64,000 nucleotides of DNA, from positions 8,990,001 through 9,054,000 of the forward strand of contig NZ_CP028369.1 in assembly GCF_003032475.1 (NCBI RefSeq). The letters run 5' to 3'. Source of the DNA: Streptomyces sp. P3 (GTDB taxonomy: Bacteria; Actinomycetota; Actinomycetes; Streptomycetales; Streptomycetaceae). A program made the position numbers and the translations under genes. Shown piece by piece: positions 51,970 through 61,889 of the stretch. The notes beneath the pieces were generated by a model. That model was not told the DNA's origin. It searched no databases and saw only the letters and a list, made by a program, of their open reading frames with translations. Positions within the stretch are counted from its first letter, which is position 1, and each line of letters opens with the position of its first letter.

Positions 51970-52205
51970 GGCGTGACGGGTAGCGGATCGGCCGCCGAGG
52001 TGCCGCGCCGCGCCGGTACGGGCGTCGTGGTGCGGCGTCGGTGGACCAGGTAGGGCCGGACGAGGTAGCCGATGAGGTGCTCCAGACGTGGACGAGTCGG
52101 GTGAACGGCCGGGTGGCGAAGAGCAATCGGGCGGCGCCGGCGCGCAGTCGGAACAGCAGCGGGGCGCCGGTGATCGCCTCGGTGGCGGCTGGTTGTTCGC
52201 CATGG
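51970..52205 (-). pseudogene. nitrate reductase gamma subunit (NarI) C-terminal remnant
   Basis: One frame has ITGAPLLFRLRAGAARLLFA and TRPFTRLVHVW, the last helix and haem-ligand region of NarI; after a shift another frame gives IGYLVRPYLVHRRR, the usual NarI tail. Everything upstream is gone. It ends where the VKOR remnant starts, an arrangement seen in intact nar clusters. A DevR-like box pair lies 90 bp upstream. Confidence 0.62.
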
Positions 52206-52296
52206 GTTCGGAACGCTAGGCGGGCACGGCCACGGGCACCTGAGGCCTGCGGTCCCCACCGGGTGACCTTTCGGCCCACTGTGCAGCGCGGTAACA

Positions 52297-52332
52297 GGGA
52301 CCAATGGTCCCGATACCGGGGCCGATCGGCCG
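52297..52332. promoter_or_regulatory. tandem DevR/OsdR-like boxes, pair B
   Basis: gggaccaatggtccc (52297-52311) is a perfect 15-base palindrome of the DevR/DosR form. A second box ggggccgatcggccg (52318-52332) follows at 21 bp. They lie 94 bp before the first ATG of the NarI remnant on the minus strand. Confidence 0.5.
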
Positions 52333-52661
52333 AGGAAACCGACGCGGTCGGTGTTTCATGCTGGCGGCGATCGAACCGGCGGTACCCGACGATTCCGCCA
52401 CGTCGTGGGTCGGCGCATTCCCCCGTCTCCGGCCCAGCCAGGCGTGGCGTACGTTGCGTACCGCTCGAGTCGGTCGCTGTCCGGCCGCCTGTCTCATCCA
52501 CCGTGTCCTCAGGCGGCGGGACCGGTGCCGTTCGGGGGCGCTGCGATCCCGTGAGTGTGCCCCCGGGCGGTCGGCCCCGGCCGCACTCACCGTTGCGCTG
52601 ACGTGCCCGGCCGCCTCCTTCCCCAGCCTGAACAGCGGCTGACCTGCGCGATGGGAGCCAT

Positions 52662-53447
52662 ATGTCACAGGATTCGACAGCAGGTCGCGTGGCGAACGGG
52701 GTGCAGTCCGTCGACCGTGCCGTCAGCGTCCTGGAAATCCTTGCTCAGCGCGGCGAGGCGGGAGCCGGCGAGGCGGCCGCGGAGCTCGGCGTCCACAAGT
52801 CGACCGCGTTCCGTCTGCTCGGGGCGCTGGAGGCGCGCGGCCTGGTCGAACAGACGGCCAGGCGGGGCAAGTACCGGCTTGGCTTCGGGCTCGTGCCCCT
52901 GGCGGGCGCGGTCGTGGACCGCCTCGACATCACCCGGCAGGGCCGGCCGGTGTGCGAGCGGCTCACCGGGGAGATCGGTGAGACCGTCAGCGTCGCCGTC
53001 CTGCAGGAGCACTACGCGGTCAACCTCTACGTGCTCCGTGGCCCGGCCGCGATCGGCACGCACGGCCGGGTCGGCGAGCTCACCCCGTTGCACGCCACCT
53101 CCAGTGGCAAGGTCCTGCTGGCCCACCTGCCGGGGGAGGACCGCGCCGCGCTGCTCGCGGCGTCCGAGATGGAATGGGTGACGCCGAACACTCTTACCGA
53201 CCGGCGGGAGTTGGAGAGGCACCTCGCCGAGACCCGGGACCGCGGCTACGCGGTGACACTGGAGGAGTTCGAGGTCGGGCTGCACGCTATGGCGGCCCCG
53301 GTCCGCTCCCGAGATGGCGAGGTCGTCGCCGCGCTCAGCGCGTCAGGGCCGGCGTATCGCTTCACCGAGGAGCGCATGCACGAGCTCGCGCCGCTTCTGC
53401 TCAAGGCAGCGGAGGAGATCAGCCACGGGATGGGCTACCTGGGTTGA
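52662..53447 (+). CDS. IclR-family transcriptional regulator
   Basis: A 261-residue regulator with an N-terminal winged helix (about 12-75: VQSVDRAVSVLEILAQRG, LGVHKSTAFRLLGALEARGL) and the IclR effector domain (about 90-255: HATSSGKVLLAHLP, GYAVTLEEFEVGLHAMAAPV). Such proteins bind small organic acids and usually control adjacent catabolic genes. ATG 52662 has GGGAGCC upstream. It faces the TPP-enzyme/FAD-oxidase operon convergently, with a NarK relic between, so it probably controls that operon. Confidence 0.88.
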   Translation: MSQDSTAGRVANGVQSVDRAVSVLEILAQRGEAGAGEAAAELGVHKSTAFRLLGALEARGLVEQTARRGKYRLGFGLVPLAGAVVDRLDITRQGRPVCERLTGEIGETVSVAVLQEHYAVNLYVLRGPAAIGTHGRVGELTPLHATSSGKVLLAHLPGEDRAALLAASEMEWVTPNTLTDRRELERHLAETRDRGYAVTLEEFEVGLHAMAAPVRSRDGEVVAALSASGPAYRFTEERMHELAPLLLKAAEEISHGMGYLG

Positions 53448-53643
53448 GCGTCCGATCGGCTCATGAGGGGAGGCCCAAGGCCTGCAGTGCGGAGGCGCAG
53501 GGCTGGACGATCAGGGGGTCCACAGGACCCGGCTCTTTGTGAAGGCCGACCGGGGACTGCGCCGACTCTGATTCCGCAGGACGAGCCGGCGAGGATTCCT
53601 GGCGGAGTCCTCCACCTGGGGTTCAGGGCCCGCCAGTCCTCCC

Positions 53644-53790
53644 GTGCCGGCTTTCCTGCCCATGGCCGCGGCGGCCCTCGGCGCGGGCAGCGGCGCCGTC
53701 TTCGCCTTGGTGGCCCTGCCCACCCCCGCCGGCATGGCCGGTTGTTTCACCGGCATCGTGGGAGCCGCGGGCGGGCCTGGGTGGCCTTTG
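53644..53790 (+). pseudogene. NarK-type nitrate/nitrite transporter fragment
   Basis: About 45 residues match the second NNP nitrate signature of NarK: LGAGSGAVFALVALPTP and GCFTGIVGAAGGPG. The rest of the transporter is absent. With the NarI and VKOR remnants it points to a lost nitrate-respiration cluster. Confidence 0.55.
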
Positions 53791-53817
53791 AGGTGCCGTG
53801 GGCCGCGTGCAGGGCCG

Positions 53818-55392
53818 TCAGGTCGGGCGTGCGGGGCCGAAGAGCGCGGGTACGCGGGCCTCGACGAGGTGGGGACCGGGCTCGGCGAGGGCCTTGGCCA
53901 ACTGGGTGGTGAAGTCCTCGGCGCTGGTGGCGCGCGAGGCGGGCACGCCCATGCCCTGGGCGAGTCCGACGAAGTCCAGACCGGGCCTGGACAGGTCCAG
54001 CAGGTCCCGGCGGGCGTGCCGATGGCCCGCCGCGGTCGACGCAGGGATCAGACGGTCGTACTCCATCTCCAGAACGGAGTACGAGCGGTTGGCGAGGACG
54101 ACGGTGGTGATGTCGAGGTCCTCGCGGGCCATGGTCCACAGGGCCTGGAGGGTGTACATGGCGCTGCCGTCGGCCTCCAGGCACACCACCGGCCGGCCGG
54201 GGCAGGCGAGCGCGGCTCCGGCGGCCAGCGGCAGGCCCTGCCCGATGGCACCGCCGGTGAGCGTGAGCCAGTCGTGGAGCGGGGCGCCGGCGGTGGCTGC
54301 GGGCAGCCACAGGCCGGAGGTGTTGGCCTCGTCCACCACGATCGCGCCCTCGGGAAGCAGCGCGCCGACGGCGGCGGCGACCGTCTCACCGGTCAGTTCG
54401 CCCGTCGGCGGATCCGGCGTGGCCAGGGCTGCGAGAGCCGGCTGTGCGGGCGGCAGCAGATCCGCGAGATGGGCGAGGGCGTCCTCGGGGGCGCCGCCCG
54501 CTTCGGTCAGAACGTGGACGTGGCATTCCTGGGGGACGAGTCGACCGGGCTGCCCGGGATAGGCGAAGAACGAGACGGGGGAGCGGGCTCCGACGAGGAT
54601 CAGGTGCCGCAGGCCGTGCAGTTGGGCGCGCGCCCCCTCGGGCAGGTAGCCGAGCCGCTCGACGGTGGGCAGGCCCGCGCCGCGTTCCAGGCGGGACGGG
54701 AAGGTCTCGCAGAGCAGGCGGGCGCCGGTGGCGGCGGCGACGCGGGCCGCTGTGCGCAGCGACGGGGCGCGGGTTGCCGGGCCGCCGAGCAGGATCGCGG
54801 CCGGTTCGCCGGAGCGCAGGGCGGTGGCTGCGGCGGACACGGCGTCGTCGGCCACAGGTGCGGGTCGCCAGGACGGCAGCGGCGAGGCCGGGGACGCTCC
54901 CGGCGACCAGGAGACGTCGGCGGGCAGGATCAGGGTGGCCACCTGGCCGTGGGCGGCCGCGGCCACCGCGGCGGCCGCGTCGTGGCTGGCGGCCGCCGGG
55001 TCGGTGCAGCGGCGCACCCAGCCGGACACGGTGCCTGCTACCGCGTCGATGTCCGACTCGAGTGGGGCGTCGAGCGCCCTGTGGTGCGTGGCGTGGTCGC
55101 CGATCAGGTTGACCAGCGGGCTTGCCGCGCGACGGGCGTTGTGCAGGTTGGCCAGGCCGTTGCCGAGGCCCGGGCCGAGGTGCAGCAGGGTGGCGGCGGG
55201 GCGGCCGGTCATCCGGCCGTACCCGTCGGCCGCCCCGGTTGCGACGCCCTCGAACAGGCAGGGCACAGCCCTGGCTGTCGGCTCCTTGTCCAGCGCGGCG
55301 ACCAGGTGCATCTCGGATGTGCCGGGGTTGGCGAAGTACACCTGCACGCCGCACGCCCGCAGGGTGGCCACGACCGCTTCCGCACCGTTCAT
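53818..55392 (-). CDS. TPP-dependent enzyme (acetolactate synthase / benzoylformate decarboxylase-like)
   Basis: A 524-residue thiamine pyrophosphate enzyme with the three-domain layout. The N-terminal Pyr domain has the activating Glu in LFEGVATGAADGYGRMTG; the middle domain has GGPATRAPSL; the C-terminal PP domain has the TPP/Mg motif LEADGSAMYTLQALWTMARE with ANRSYSVLEMEY. Annotated relatives are called acetolactate synthase large subunit, but the protein lacks a regulatory partner and stands beside a 2-hydroxyacid oxidase, so decarboxylation of a 2-oxo acid, as in benzoylformate decarboxylase, is as likely. It is 66 bp downstream of the FAD oxidase in the same operon. Confidence 0.82.
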   Translation of the reverse strand: MNGAEAVVATLRACGVQVYFANPGTSEMHLVAALDKEPTARAVPCLFEGVATGAADGYGRMTGRPAATLLHLGPGLGNGLANLHNARRAASPLVNLIGDHATHHRALDAPLESDIDAVAGTVSGWVRRCTDPAAASHDAAAAVAAAAHGQVATLILPADVSWSPGASPASPLPSWRPAPVADDAVSAAATALRSGEPAAILLGGPATRAPSLRTAARVAAATGARLLCETFPSRLERGAGLPTVERLGYLPEGARAQLHGLRHLILVGARSPVSFFAYPGQPGRLVPQECHVHVLTEAGGAPEDALAHLADLLPPAQPALAALATPDPPTGELTGETVAAAVGALLPEGAIVVDEANTSGLWLPAATAGAPLHDWLTLTGGAIGQGLPLAAGAALACPGRPVVCLEADGSAMYTLQALWTMAREDLDITTVVLANRSYSVLEMEYDRLIPASTAAGHRHARRDLLDLSRPGLDFVGLAQGMGVPASRATSAEDFTTQLAKALAEPGPHLVEARVPALFGPARPT

Positions 55393-55458
55393 GTCGCATC
55401 CCGTTCTCGCGTGGTGATCGTCATGCTGACAGGGGGAGAAGAACCGGGGCCGGTGGCC

Positions 55459-56832
55459 TCAGTCGAAGAGGACACCTGGGTTGAGGACGCCGCCGGGGTC
55501 GAAGGCGTGCTTGATCCGGCGCATCAGCTCGACCCGGGCCGGGTCCTCCAGCCGTAGGAAGTACGGCTTCTTGGCCCGCCCGATCCCGTGTTCGCCGGAG
55601 AGCGCACCGCCGCGGTCCAGGCCCGCCCGGAACAGATGACGCAGCACCTCGTCGCGGAGGACCGGATCCTGCTGGAAGACCGACAGGTGCACGTTGCCGT
55701 CGCCGGCGTGACCGCAACCGGTGACCAGCGACCCGGTGCCCTCGGCGACGGCGTGGGCGGCGCTCAGCAGGCCGGACAGCTCGCCACGGGGTACGACGAT
55801 ATCCACGATGTCGTCGGCGCCGGCCGCCTTCGCCGTCCAGAAGGCCCGCTCACGGGCCTCGACCAGCTTCCTCGCGACACCCGCGGGCAGCACGAACACG
55901 TCCGCCGCGCCGAGCCCCAGCAACCGCTCGCCCACCGCCTCGGCGTCTTCCTCGACCCGCTGCGCCACGTGGCCTTCCAGCACGACGAGCAGGTAGCCGA
56001 GCGCGGTAGCGCGCATGGCCTCGGGGACGCCCAGCCCGATGCCGTGGTCGTCCGCGATCGCCGCCATGGCCAGCAGATCGACGTACTCCAGAGCGGCCGG
56101 TTCCAGGCCTTTGCCCGCCAGCGACGGAATCGCCCGGAAGATGTCTTCGACCGATTCGAACGCCGCCAGCACGGTGGTGGAGTGGCCGGCCCGGGGCCGC
56201 AGCCGGAGGGTCGCCTCGGTGACCAGGCCGAGCGTGCCCTCGGAACCGACGAGCAGTTGGGCCAGGTCGTAGCCGGTGGACGTCTTGACGTACCGGCCGC
56301 CGCTGCGCACGGTCGCGCCGGATGCCAGGACCGCCTCGACACCGAGCACGTGATGACGGGTGACCCCGTGCCGGACGGCGTGCATGCCGCCGGCGTTGGT
56401 GGCGATGGTGCCGCCGACGCTGGCGCTGGGCTCGCCGAGCCGCACTGGGTAGCACAGTCCGGCCTCGGCCGCCCGGCGATCGAGATCGGCCAGCGTGACG
56501 CCGGGCTGCACCACGGCCACGTGGTTGACCGCGTCGATGTCCAGGATGCGGTCCATCCGCTCGAACGAGACCACGATCCCGCCCGGCCGGGGCACGCACC
56601 CTCCCGACATCCCGGTCCCCGATCCGCGGGCGGTCACCGGGATCCCGGTCTCGCCGGCGATCCTCAGTACCTCCGCCACTTCGGCAGTCGCGGCGGGCCG
56701 CACCAGGTATGCGGGCGCCTGCCGGGCAGTGGCCAGGGACTCGTCGCCGGCGTACTCGGCAGGGACTTGATCCCCGCTCAGGACGTGCCGTTCACCGACC
56801 GCCCTGGCCAACAACACCTCCGCGTCCGCCAT
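55459..56832 (-). CDS. FAD-linked 2-hydroxyacid oxidase (GlcD / D-lactate dehydrogenase type)
   Basis: A 457-residue flavoenzyme of the VAO/FAD_binding_4 family. The FAD domain shows PVTARGSGTGMSGGCVP and VGGTIATNAGGMHAVRHG, with GSEGTLGLVTEATLRL; the C-terminal domain ends with the metal/substrate histidine region TGCGHAGDGNVHLSVF and SGEHGIGRAKKPYF. Family members oxidise glycolate, D-lactate or D-2-hydroxyglutarate to 2-oxo acids. ATG 56832 has GAGGAGGG. With the TPP enzyme downstream and IclR opposite, a 2-hydroxyacid to 2-oxoacid to aldehyde route is inferred. DevR-like boxes lie 61-98 bp upstream. Confidence 0.85.
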   Translation of the reverse strand: MADAEVLLARAVGERHVLSGDQVPAEYAGDESLATARQAPAYLVRPAATAEVAEVLRIAGETGIPVTARGSGTGMSGGCVPRPGGIVVSFERMDRILDIDAVNHVAVVQPGVTLADLDRRAAEAGLCYPVRLGEPSASVGGTIATNAGGMHAVRHGVTRHHVLGVEAVLASGATVRSGGRYVKTSTGYDLAQLLVGSEGTLGLVTEATLRLRPRAGHSTTVLAAFESVEDIFRAIPSLAGKGLEPAALEYVDLLAMAAIADDHGIGLGVPEAMRATALGYLLVVLEGHVAQRVEEDAEAVGERLLGLGAADVFVLPAGVARKLVEARERAFWTAKAAGADDIVDIVVPRGELSGLLSAAHAVAEGTGSLVTGCGHAGDGNVHLSVFQQDPVLRDEVLRHLFRAGLDRGGALSGEHGIGRAKKPYFLRLEDPARVELMRRIKHAFDPGGVLNPGVLFD

Positions 56833-56892
56833 CGCGCCCTCCTCGACATGGGTTCCACGCCGATCCTGGCCGCGCACCTTCCCCGGGGGGAG

Positions 56893-56930
56893 GGGGCCGT
56901 CCGGCCCTCACCCCAGGGCCCTACGGTCCC
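56893..56930. promoter_or_regulatory. tandem DevR/OsdR-like boxes, pair C
   Basis: ggggccgtccggccc (56893-56907) and gggccctacggtccc (56916-56930), spaced 23 bp, lie between the FAD-oxidase start (minus) and the universal stress protein remnant (plus). Confidence 0.42.
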
Positions 56931-57144
56931 CGCGACGCCACTCGGGCGGGCCCGGGTCCGCCCGCCACACGGCTCGCCCGCCCGGGCCGAACTGCACCAA
57001 GAGCGCCAGGGGCAGACAGCCCCGCCGACGGGCCGGTCATGGCATGGGCAGCACAGCGGTTGCGGCGTTGCCCGTGTGCCGTACCGCTGCTGCCCGTCTG
57101 TGTATCGACGGAGGCCACCGAATGCCGTACGCCGCAGTCCGCGA

Positions 57145-57960
57145 GGGTGGACGGCCCGCTGGTCGCCGTACGCGCACTCGGCTGGGCCGCCGCGCAGGCG
57201 GCGCGGCGCGGTGCCGGGCCGCGCGTCGTGTACGCCGTGCCCCACCGGGACGAGGCCGCGCCGATTCTCGCCTCGGCCGTCGGACGCGTTCGCGAGCGTC
57301 ACCGCGGCCTGTCGGTGCTGACCAGTGCCGCTGAGGGAGGCCCCGTGGAGATGCCGGCGCGCGAGGGTGAGGCCGCGGCCGTCACCGTCGTCGGCACCCG
57401 GGGCTTCGGCGGAATCAGCGGGCCTGCTGTTCGGCTCGGTGAGTCTGCCTTTGGCCGCGCGCACGCAGGGCCCGCTGCTGGTAGTCCGCGGCGACCGCCC
57501 GTGCGACGACGGCCGCGAGGCGCTGCTCGCCCTGGAGAGTGAAGCCGACACGGATGCCGCCGCCTACGCCTTCGAGGAGGCGGCGCGGCGCCGGTGCGTG
57601 GCTGCGCGTCCTGCACACCGTCACGCACCGGCCATCACCCCCGAGATGCCGTCGCCGATGCCCGCCACGAGTCCCGGCCAGCGGGAACTCGACCAGTGGG
57701 ACCGGGCTGAGGAGGCGGTACCGCGCTTCACGCCGGCCCAGCCGCACGAGCAGTACCCCGAAGCCGCCGTCCGGGCCGGCACTGTTCGTACCGGCCCGGC
57801 GCACGCACTGCTGGACGCCACCCGTGAGGTTGTCGTCGTCATCGGCACCCGCCGGCACCCGAACCGGCCACGCCCGCGGGTGGAGCGGGTGGGCACGGTC
57901 GCACACACCCTGCTCCATCGCTCGCACTGCCCGGTGGTGTCCAGGAGCGGGTCAGGCTGC
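57145..57960 (+). pseudogene. universal stress protein (two UspA domains), frameshifted
   Basis: Two UspA-like domains are recognisable. The first runs in one frame (WAAAQAARRGAG, TVVGTRGFGGISG) and switches at about 57423 to another frame (LLFGSVSLPLAARTQGPLL VVRG, read in pieces), completing the ATP-binding G-2X-G-9X-G(S/T) motif. The second domain follows (GREALLALESE, VVVIGTRRH, VERVGTVAHTLLHRSHCPVV). One extra C near 57420 explains the shift; the N-terminal strand is also degenerate. USPs are hallmark members of DevR/DosR regulons. Confidence 0.7.
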
Positions 57961-58302
57961 GGAAGGCGCCGCTGGTCCGGACGGTTCGGGGGCGGGCAGC
58001 ATGGTCAGCAGCATGACGCTCGGCTCGGTGGCGCGCACGGTGTGCGGCAGCCGTGCGGGCAGGTGGATCCAGCTCCCCGGCGTCGCCTCGGTCTTCTCGT
58101 CGCCCAGGACGAGGTCGAGGCGCCCCTGGACGACCTGTATGACCACGGGGAGGGCGGAGGTGTGTTCGGTCAGTTCCTGGCCGGTGGCGAAGGCGAAGCC
58201 GACCACGCGCAGGCGGTCGTCGCGGTAGAGGACGCGGCTGAGGGTGCCGTCCTCGGGCACGGCCAGTTCGGCGGCCAGGTCGGTGATCACGGTGGCGGTC
58301 AT
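57952..58302 (-). CDS. cupin-domain protein
   Basis: A 116-residue single cupin. The two half-barrel motifs are TGQELTEHTSALPVVIQVVQ (metal ligands Glu and His) and PGSWIHLPARLPHTVRATEP (His). Small cupins of this type bind a metal and may sense or modify small molecules; many occur in stress regulons. ATG 58302 has GAGGA upstream. It is 11 bp downstream of the methyltransferase gene and surely in the same operon. Confidence 0.82.
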   Translation of the reverse strand: MTATVITDLAAELAVPEDGTLSRVLYRDDRLRVVGFAFATGQELTEHTSALPVVIQVVQGRLDLVLGDEKTEATPGSWIHLPARLPHTVRATEPSVMLLTMLPAPEPSGPAAPSAA

Positions 58303-58313
58303 GGGGCGCTTCC

Positions 58314-59171
58314 TCAGGGTTCGGTGGGGGTTTCGGTCGGGGTGGGGACGGCGAGCAGGCTGATGGCGACGAGGTGGGCGCTGTGGCGTCGGAAGACGCG
58401 GCGCATGTGCAGCAGGCGGCGCAGCGCGGCCGGGTTCCGCAGTGCCCGGCCGACGATGCGCAGGGCCGGGATCAGTCCTTCGTCGTCGATCATTCGGCGG
58501 GGTTCGAGCAGTGCCATCGGGGCCGTCGTGCGGGCGGTGACGGTGAAACCCTCGGTGGCGAGGAGTTCGGTCCAGCCGGTGGGGGTCAGGGGGCGGGCGC
58601 CCACGTGGATGGCGTCCTGCAGGTCCGCGGTGATCCGGTCGGCGAGTGCGGGGTCCAGGTCGTCGGGCAGCAGGCACAGTTCGTGGATGGCGTAGCGGCC
58701 GGTGGAGTCGTCGAGGAGGCGGCGTGCTTCCCGTACGACGCGCCGTTTGGCGGGGTAGGGCTGCATCGTCAGCATCGCCTCCCCGTACACGATGGTGGCG
58801 TCGCCGTCCGGCAGCCCGGTGTCCGCGGCGTCCGACCGTATGGCGCGCACCTTGGTCGGGCCGGGGGCGGCGAGGGCGCTCAGCGCGGCCACGGCCGCGG
58901 CGTCGCGGTCGACGGCGGTGTAGGCGGCCGGACGGCGGGCGAGGGTCAGCCGCGCGGTGGCTCCCAGGCCGGAGGCCAGCTCCACCACCCGGTCCTCCGG
59001 ATCCACGCCGAGGGCGTCCAGCATCCACCGGGTCAGTTCCACACCGCCGGGGCGCAGTACGCGCTTTCCCAGGCGGGCCAGCAGCCAGTGGCCGGGCATA
59101 CGGGCGGTGTCCAGGCCGTCGCCCGGAACGGGGACACTCGTCTGCAGGGCCTGTTGGTCCGTTGATGCCAT
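58314..59171 (-). CDS. class I SAM-dependent methyltransferase
   Basis: A 285-residue methyltransferase with a Rossmann core. Motif I is VVELASGLGATARLTL, followed by the acidic end of strand 2 (YTAVDRDAAA) and the motif IV region DATIVYGEAMLTMQ. The substrate is unknown; the extended C-terminus (PRRMIDDEGLIPALR onward) is helical. Related proteins occur in the mycobacterial dormancy regulon, but that is an analogy. It leads an operon with the cupin gene, and a tandem pair of DevR-like boxes lies 72-108 bp upstream of its ATG. Confidence 0.83.
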   Translation of the reverse strand: MASTDQQALQTSVPVPGDGLDTARMPGHWLLARLGKRVLRPGGVELTRWMLDALGVDPEDRVVELASGLGATARLTLARRPAAYTAVDRDAAAVAALSALAAPGPTKVRAIRSDAADTGLPDGDATIVYGEAMLTMQPYPAKRRVVREARRLLDDSTGRYAIHELCLLPDDLDPALADRITADLQDAIHVGARPLTPTGWTELLATEGFTVTARTTAPMALLEPRRMIDDEGLIPALRIVGRALRNPAALRRLLHMRRVFRRHSAHLVAISLLAVPTPTETPTEP

Positions 59172-59242
59172 CGTCCTGCCTCACTCTCTGCCTGCACCGC
59201 TGCTACTAAGGCGAACCTAACCTGGGATGTCGGTGCTGTGCG

Positions 59243-59279
59243 GGGGCCGAAGGTCCCGATCGAGGGGCCCAGTGGGCAA
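59243..59279. promoter_or_regulatory. tandem DevR/OsdR-like boxes, pair D
   Basis: ggggccgaaggtccc (59243-59257) and gggcccagtgggcaa (59265-59279), spaced 22 bp, upstream of the methyltransferase-cupin operon on the minus strand. Confidence 0.5.
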
Positions 59280-59343
59280 GTCACGGCAGCCTGTTCCAGC
59301 ACCGATGCGGCCGTCTCCGCGTGTTCCGGCTCCGCGGCGCCTC

Positions 59344-60278
<935 letters not shown>

Positions 60279-60282
<4 letters not shown>

Positions 60283-60866
60283 GGTCGTCCTTGAATTTCG
60301 TCTGCCTGAGTGAAGAGCCCGGCGGGGGGCGCCGTTGCCGTGTGGTGAGGGCGAGTGGTGGAGGCCGCGTGTGCCGTGCGGACGCAGGAGTGGGCCGGGA
60401 CGTCGCGCAGGACGAGGGAGTGCGCGCCGACGATCGTGCCGTCGCCGACATGGACCGGGCCCAGGACGGTGGCGCCGACGCCGAGGACCACCCGGTCGCC
60501 GATCGTGGGGTGCCGCTTGGCCGACTTCGCGTCCGACCACCAGCCGGTGCCGCCCAGGGTGACGCGGTGGTACAGCATCACGTCGTCGCCCAGGACGGCG
60601 GTCTCGCCGATGACCACGCCCATGCCGTGGTCGATGAAACAACGGCGACCGATGACCGCACCCGGGTGGATCTCGATGCCGGTGACGGCGCGGGAGAGCT
60701 GGGACAGCAACCGGGGCAGCAGCGGCACACCGAGCCGGTACAGCCGGTGCGCGATCCGGTGGGTCCAGATCGCCCACAGGCCGGGATACAGCAGGACCTC
60801 GACCACGTGGACACCGTGCAGGGCAGGGTCCTTGCGGCAGGCCGTCCGGAGATCTTCGAAGATCAT
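60279..60866 (-). CDS. cysE: serine O-acetyltransferase
   Basis: A 195-residue left-handed beta-helix acetyltransferase that makes O-acetylserine from serine and acetyl-CoA. The N-terminal helical part includes [14 protein letters not shown]; hexapeptide repeats follow ([38 protein letters not shown]) with the catalytic His/Asp in DHGMG and YHRVTLGG. The tail [17 protein letters not shown] end differs from the usual CysK-docking Ile terminus. ATG 60866 has AGAAGGA. It leads the cysEK unit; a possible leader frame and DevR-like boxes lie upstream. Confidence 0.9.
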
Positions 60867-60954
60867 GCGCGTCCTTCTGTGAGGCCGGTCGCGGCATGTG
60901 GCCGCTGGGCGGCAAGGGGGCGAAGCGGTGTCGTGCCGGGGCCGACGGCGGCTG

Positions 60955-61095
60955 TCACCGCCGTGCCGCGATGCACGGACCGGACAGCCGCCCGAACGCG
61001 AGGAATTGACATCGTGCCGGTCCCTGCCAGGCAGCCATTGGACACGCACCCCCGTCGCGGGTCTCCGAAACCCCGGCGTTGTTGCCGTTGTCCAT
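60955..61095 (-). other. possible leader ORF upstream of cysE
   Basis: A 46-residue frame from ATG 61095 contains three cysteines (GACPMAAW, ARCQFLAF, GPCIAARR) in the leader of cysEK and ends 88 bp before cysE. No ribosome site is visible. It might be a regulatory leader or chance. Confidence 0.25.
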
Positions 61096-61189
61096 GGAGA
61101 TGAACGCTACGATCCGCCCTCTGGGCGGCGCCTCGGCCGAAGCGCCTGACGCGGGTGGGCCGAACGGTCCGGATCGACGCTCTCGTAGG

Positions 61190-61226
61190 GGGACCAACAG
61201 CCCCCGGCAGAGGGACTGTCCGGCCC
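61190..61226. promoter_or_regulatory. tandem DevR/OsdR-like boxes, pair E
   Basis: gggaccaacagcccc (61190-61204) and gggactgtccggccc (61212-61226), exactly 22 bp apart, upstream of the cysE leader on the minus strand. Confidence 0.48.
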
Positions 61227-61386
61227 GCGTGCCGCTTGCGTTGATCCGGCGACGGTCATGGACGGGCAGGCGTGACCACGCCGCCACGTCCTCCAGCGCC
61301 ACCCCCGCGGCGACCGCCGCGGCGGCGGTGCCCACGGGTTGGGTGAGCCCGGCCAGACCGAATCGAGCCAGGACGCCGCGCAGGGT

Positions 61387-61487
61387 CTAGGACGCCAGCC
61401 GCAGCAGGTGGGCGATGTGGATCACGGATTCGGAGCGGGCGGGGAGGGTCTCGTAGTCGCGGGCCGGAGGCCGTCCGCGCAGACGCA
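61387..61487 (-). pseudogene. transposase C-terminal fragment (IS5-like)
   Basis: About 33 residues (ARDYETLPARSESVIHIAHL) match the usual C-terminus of DDE transposases of the IS5 type in Streptomyces, ending at a TAG. Nothing else of the element remains. Confidence 0.5.
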
Positions 61488-61502
61488 TCCCTCGCCCCGG
61501 CC

Positions 61503-61688
61503 GTGATCCAGGAGTGCTGGCGGTGGGAGTGCCCGCTGACCCGGGTCCAGCGCCGGTGCACCACCGACACGGAACTGTGCGGCGTGCGGCTGCGCGCGGG
61601 CGATCCGGTGTGCGTCAACCTGGCGTCAGCCCACGGGGACGAGAGCCGGTGGCCCGAACGGTTTCGACAAAAGGACCGTCCTGCGTGA
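61503..61688 (+). pseudogene. cytochrome P450 fragment
   Basis: A 61-residue piece matches P450 between the K helix and the meander: ECWRWECPLTRVQRRCT, LCGVRLRAGDPVCVNLASA, DESRWPERF. The haem-binding cysteine loop and everything N-terminal are missing. Confidence 0.6.
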
Positions 61689-61849
61689 CGCCGTCCTCGG
61701 ACATCCCTGGATGCCGGACCTGCCCGCACCCACCTGAGCCCCGTCGGCCCACACGAACATCAGCCGGCGCCGCCAGCCAGCCGGCCGCCGCGCCATGCCA
61801 CCGCACGGAACCCTGCGCGCACCACCTGACTGCTAACAAACAACGAAGT

Positions 61850-61872
61850 GAACTATAAAAATCTTATAGTTC
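61850..61872. promoter_or_regulatory. 9-bp inverted repeat, HxlR-operator-like
   Basis: gaactataa and ttatagttc pair perfectly around aaatc. It is AT-rich in GC-rich surroundings and lies 18 bp before a Rossmann-type gene remnant. An HxlR-type regulator is encoded 1.4 kb downstream. Confidence 0.5.
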
Positions 61873-61889
61873 CTGCTAGCGTACAAAGC

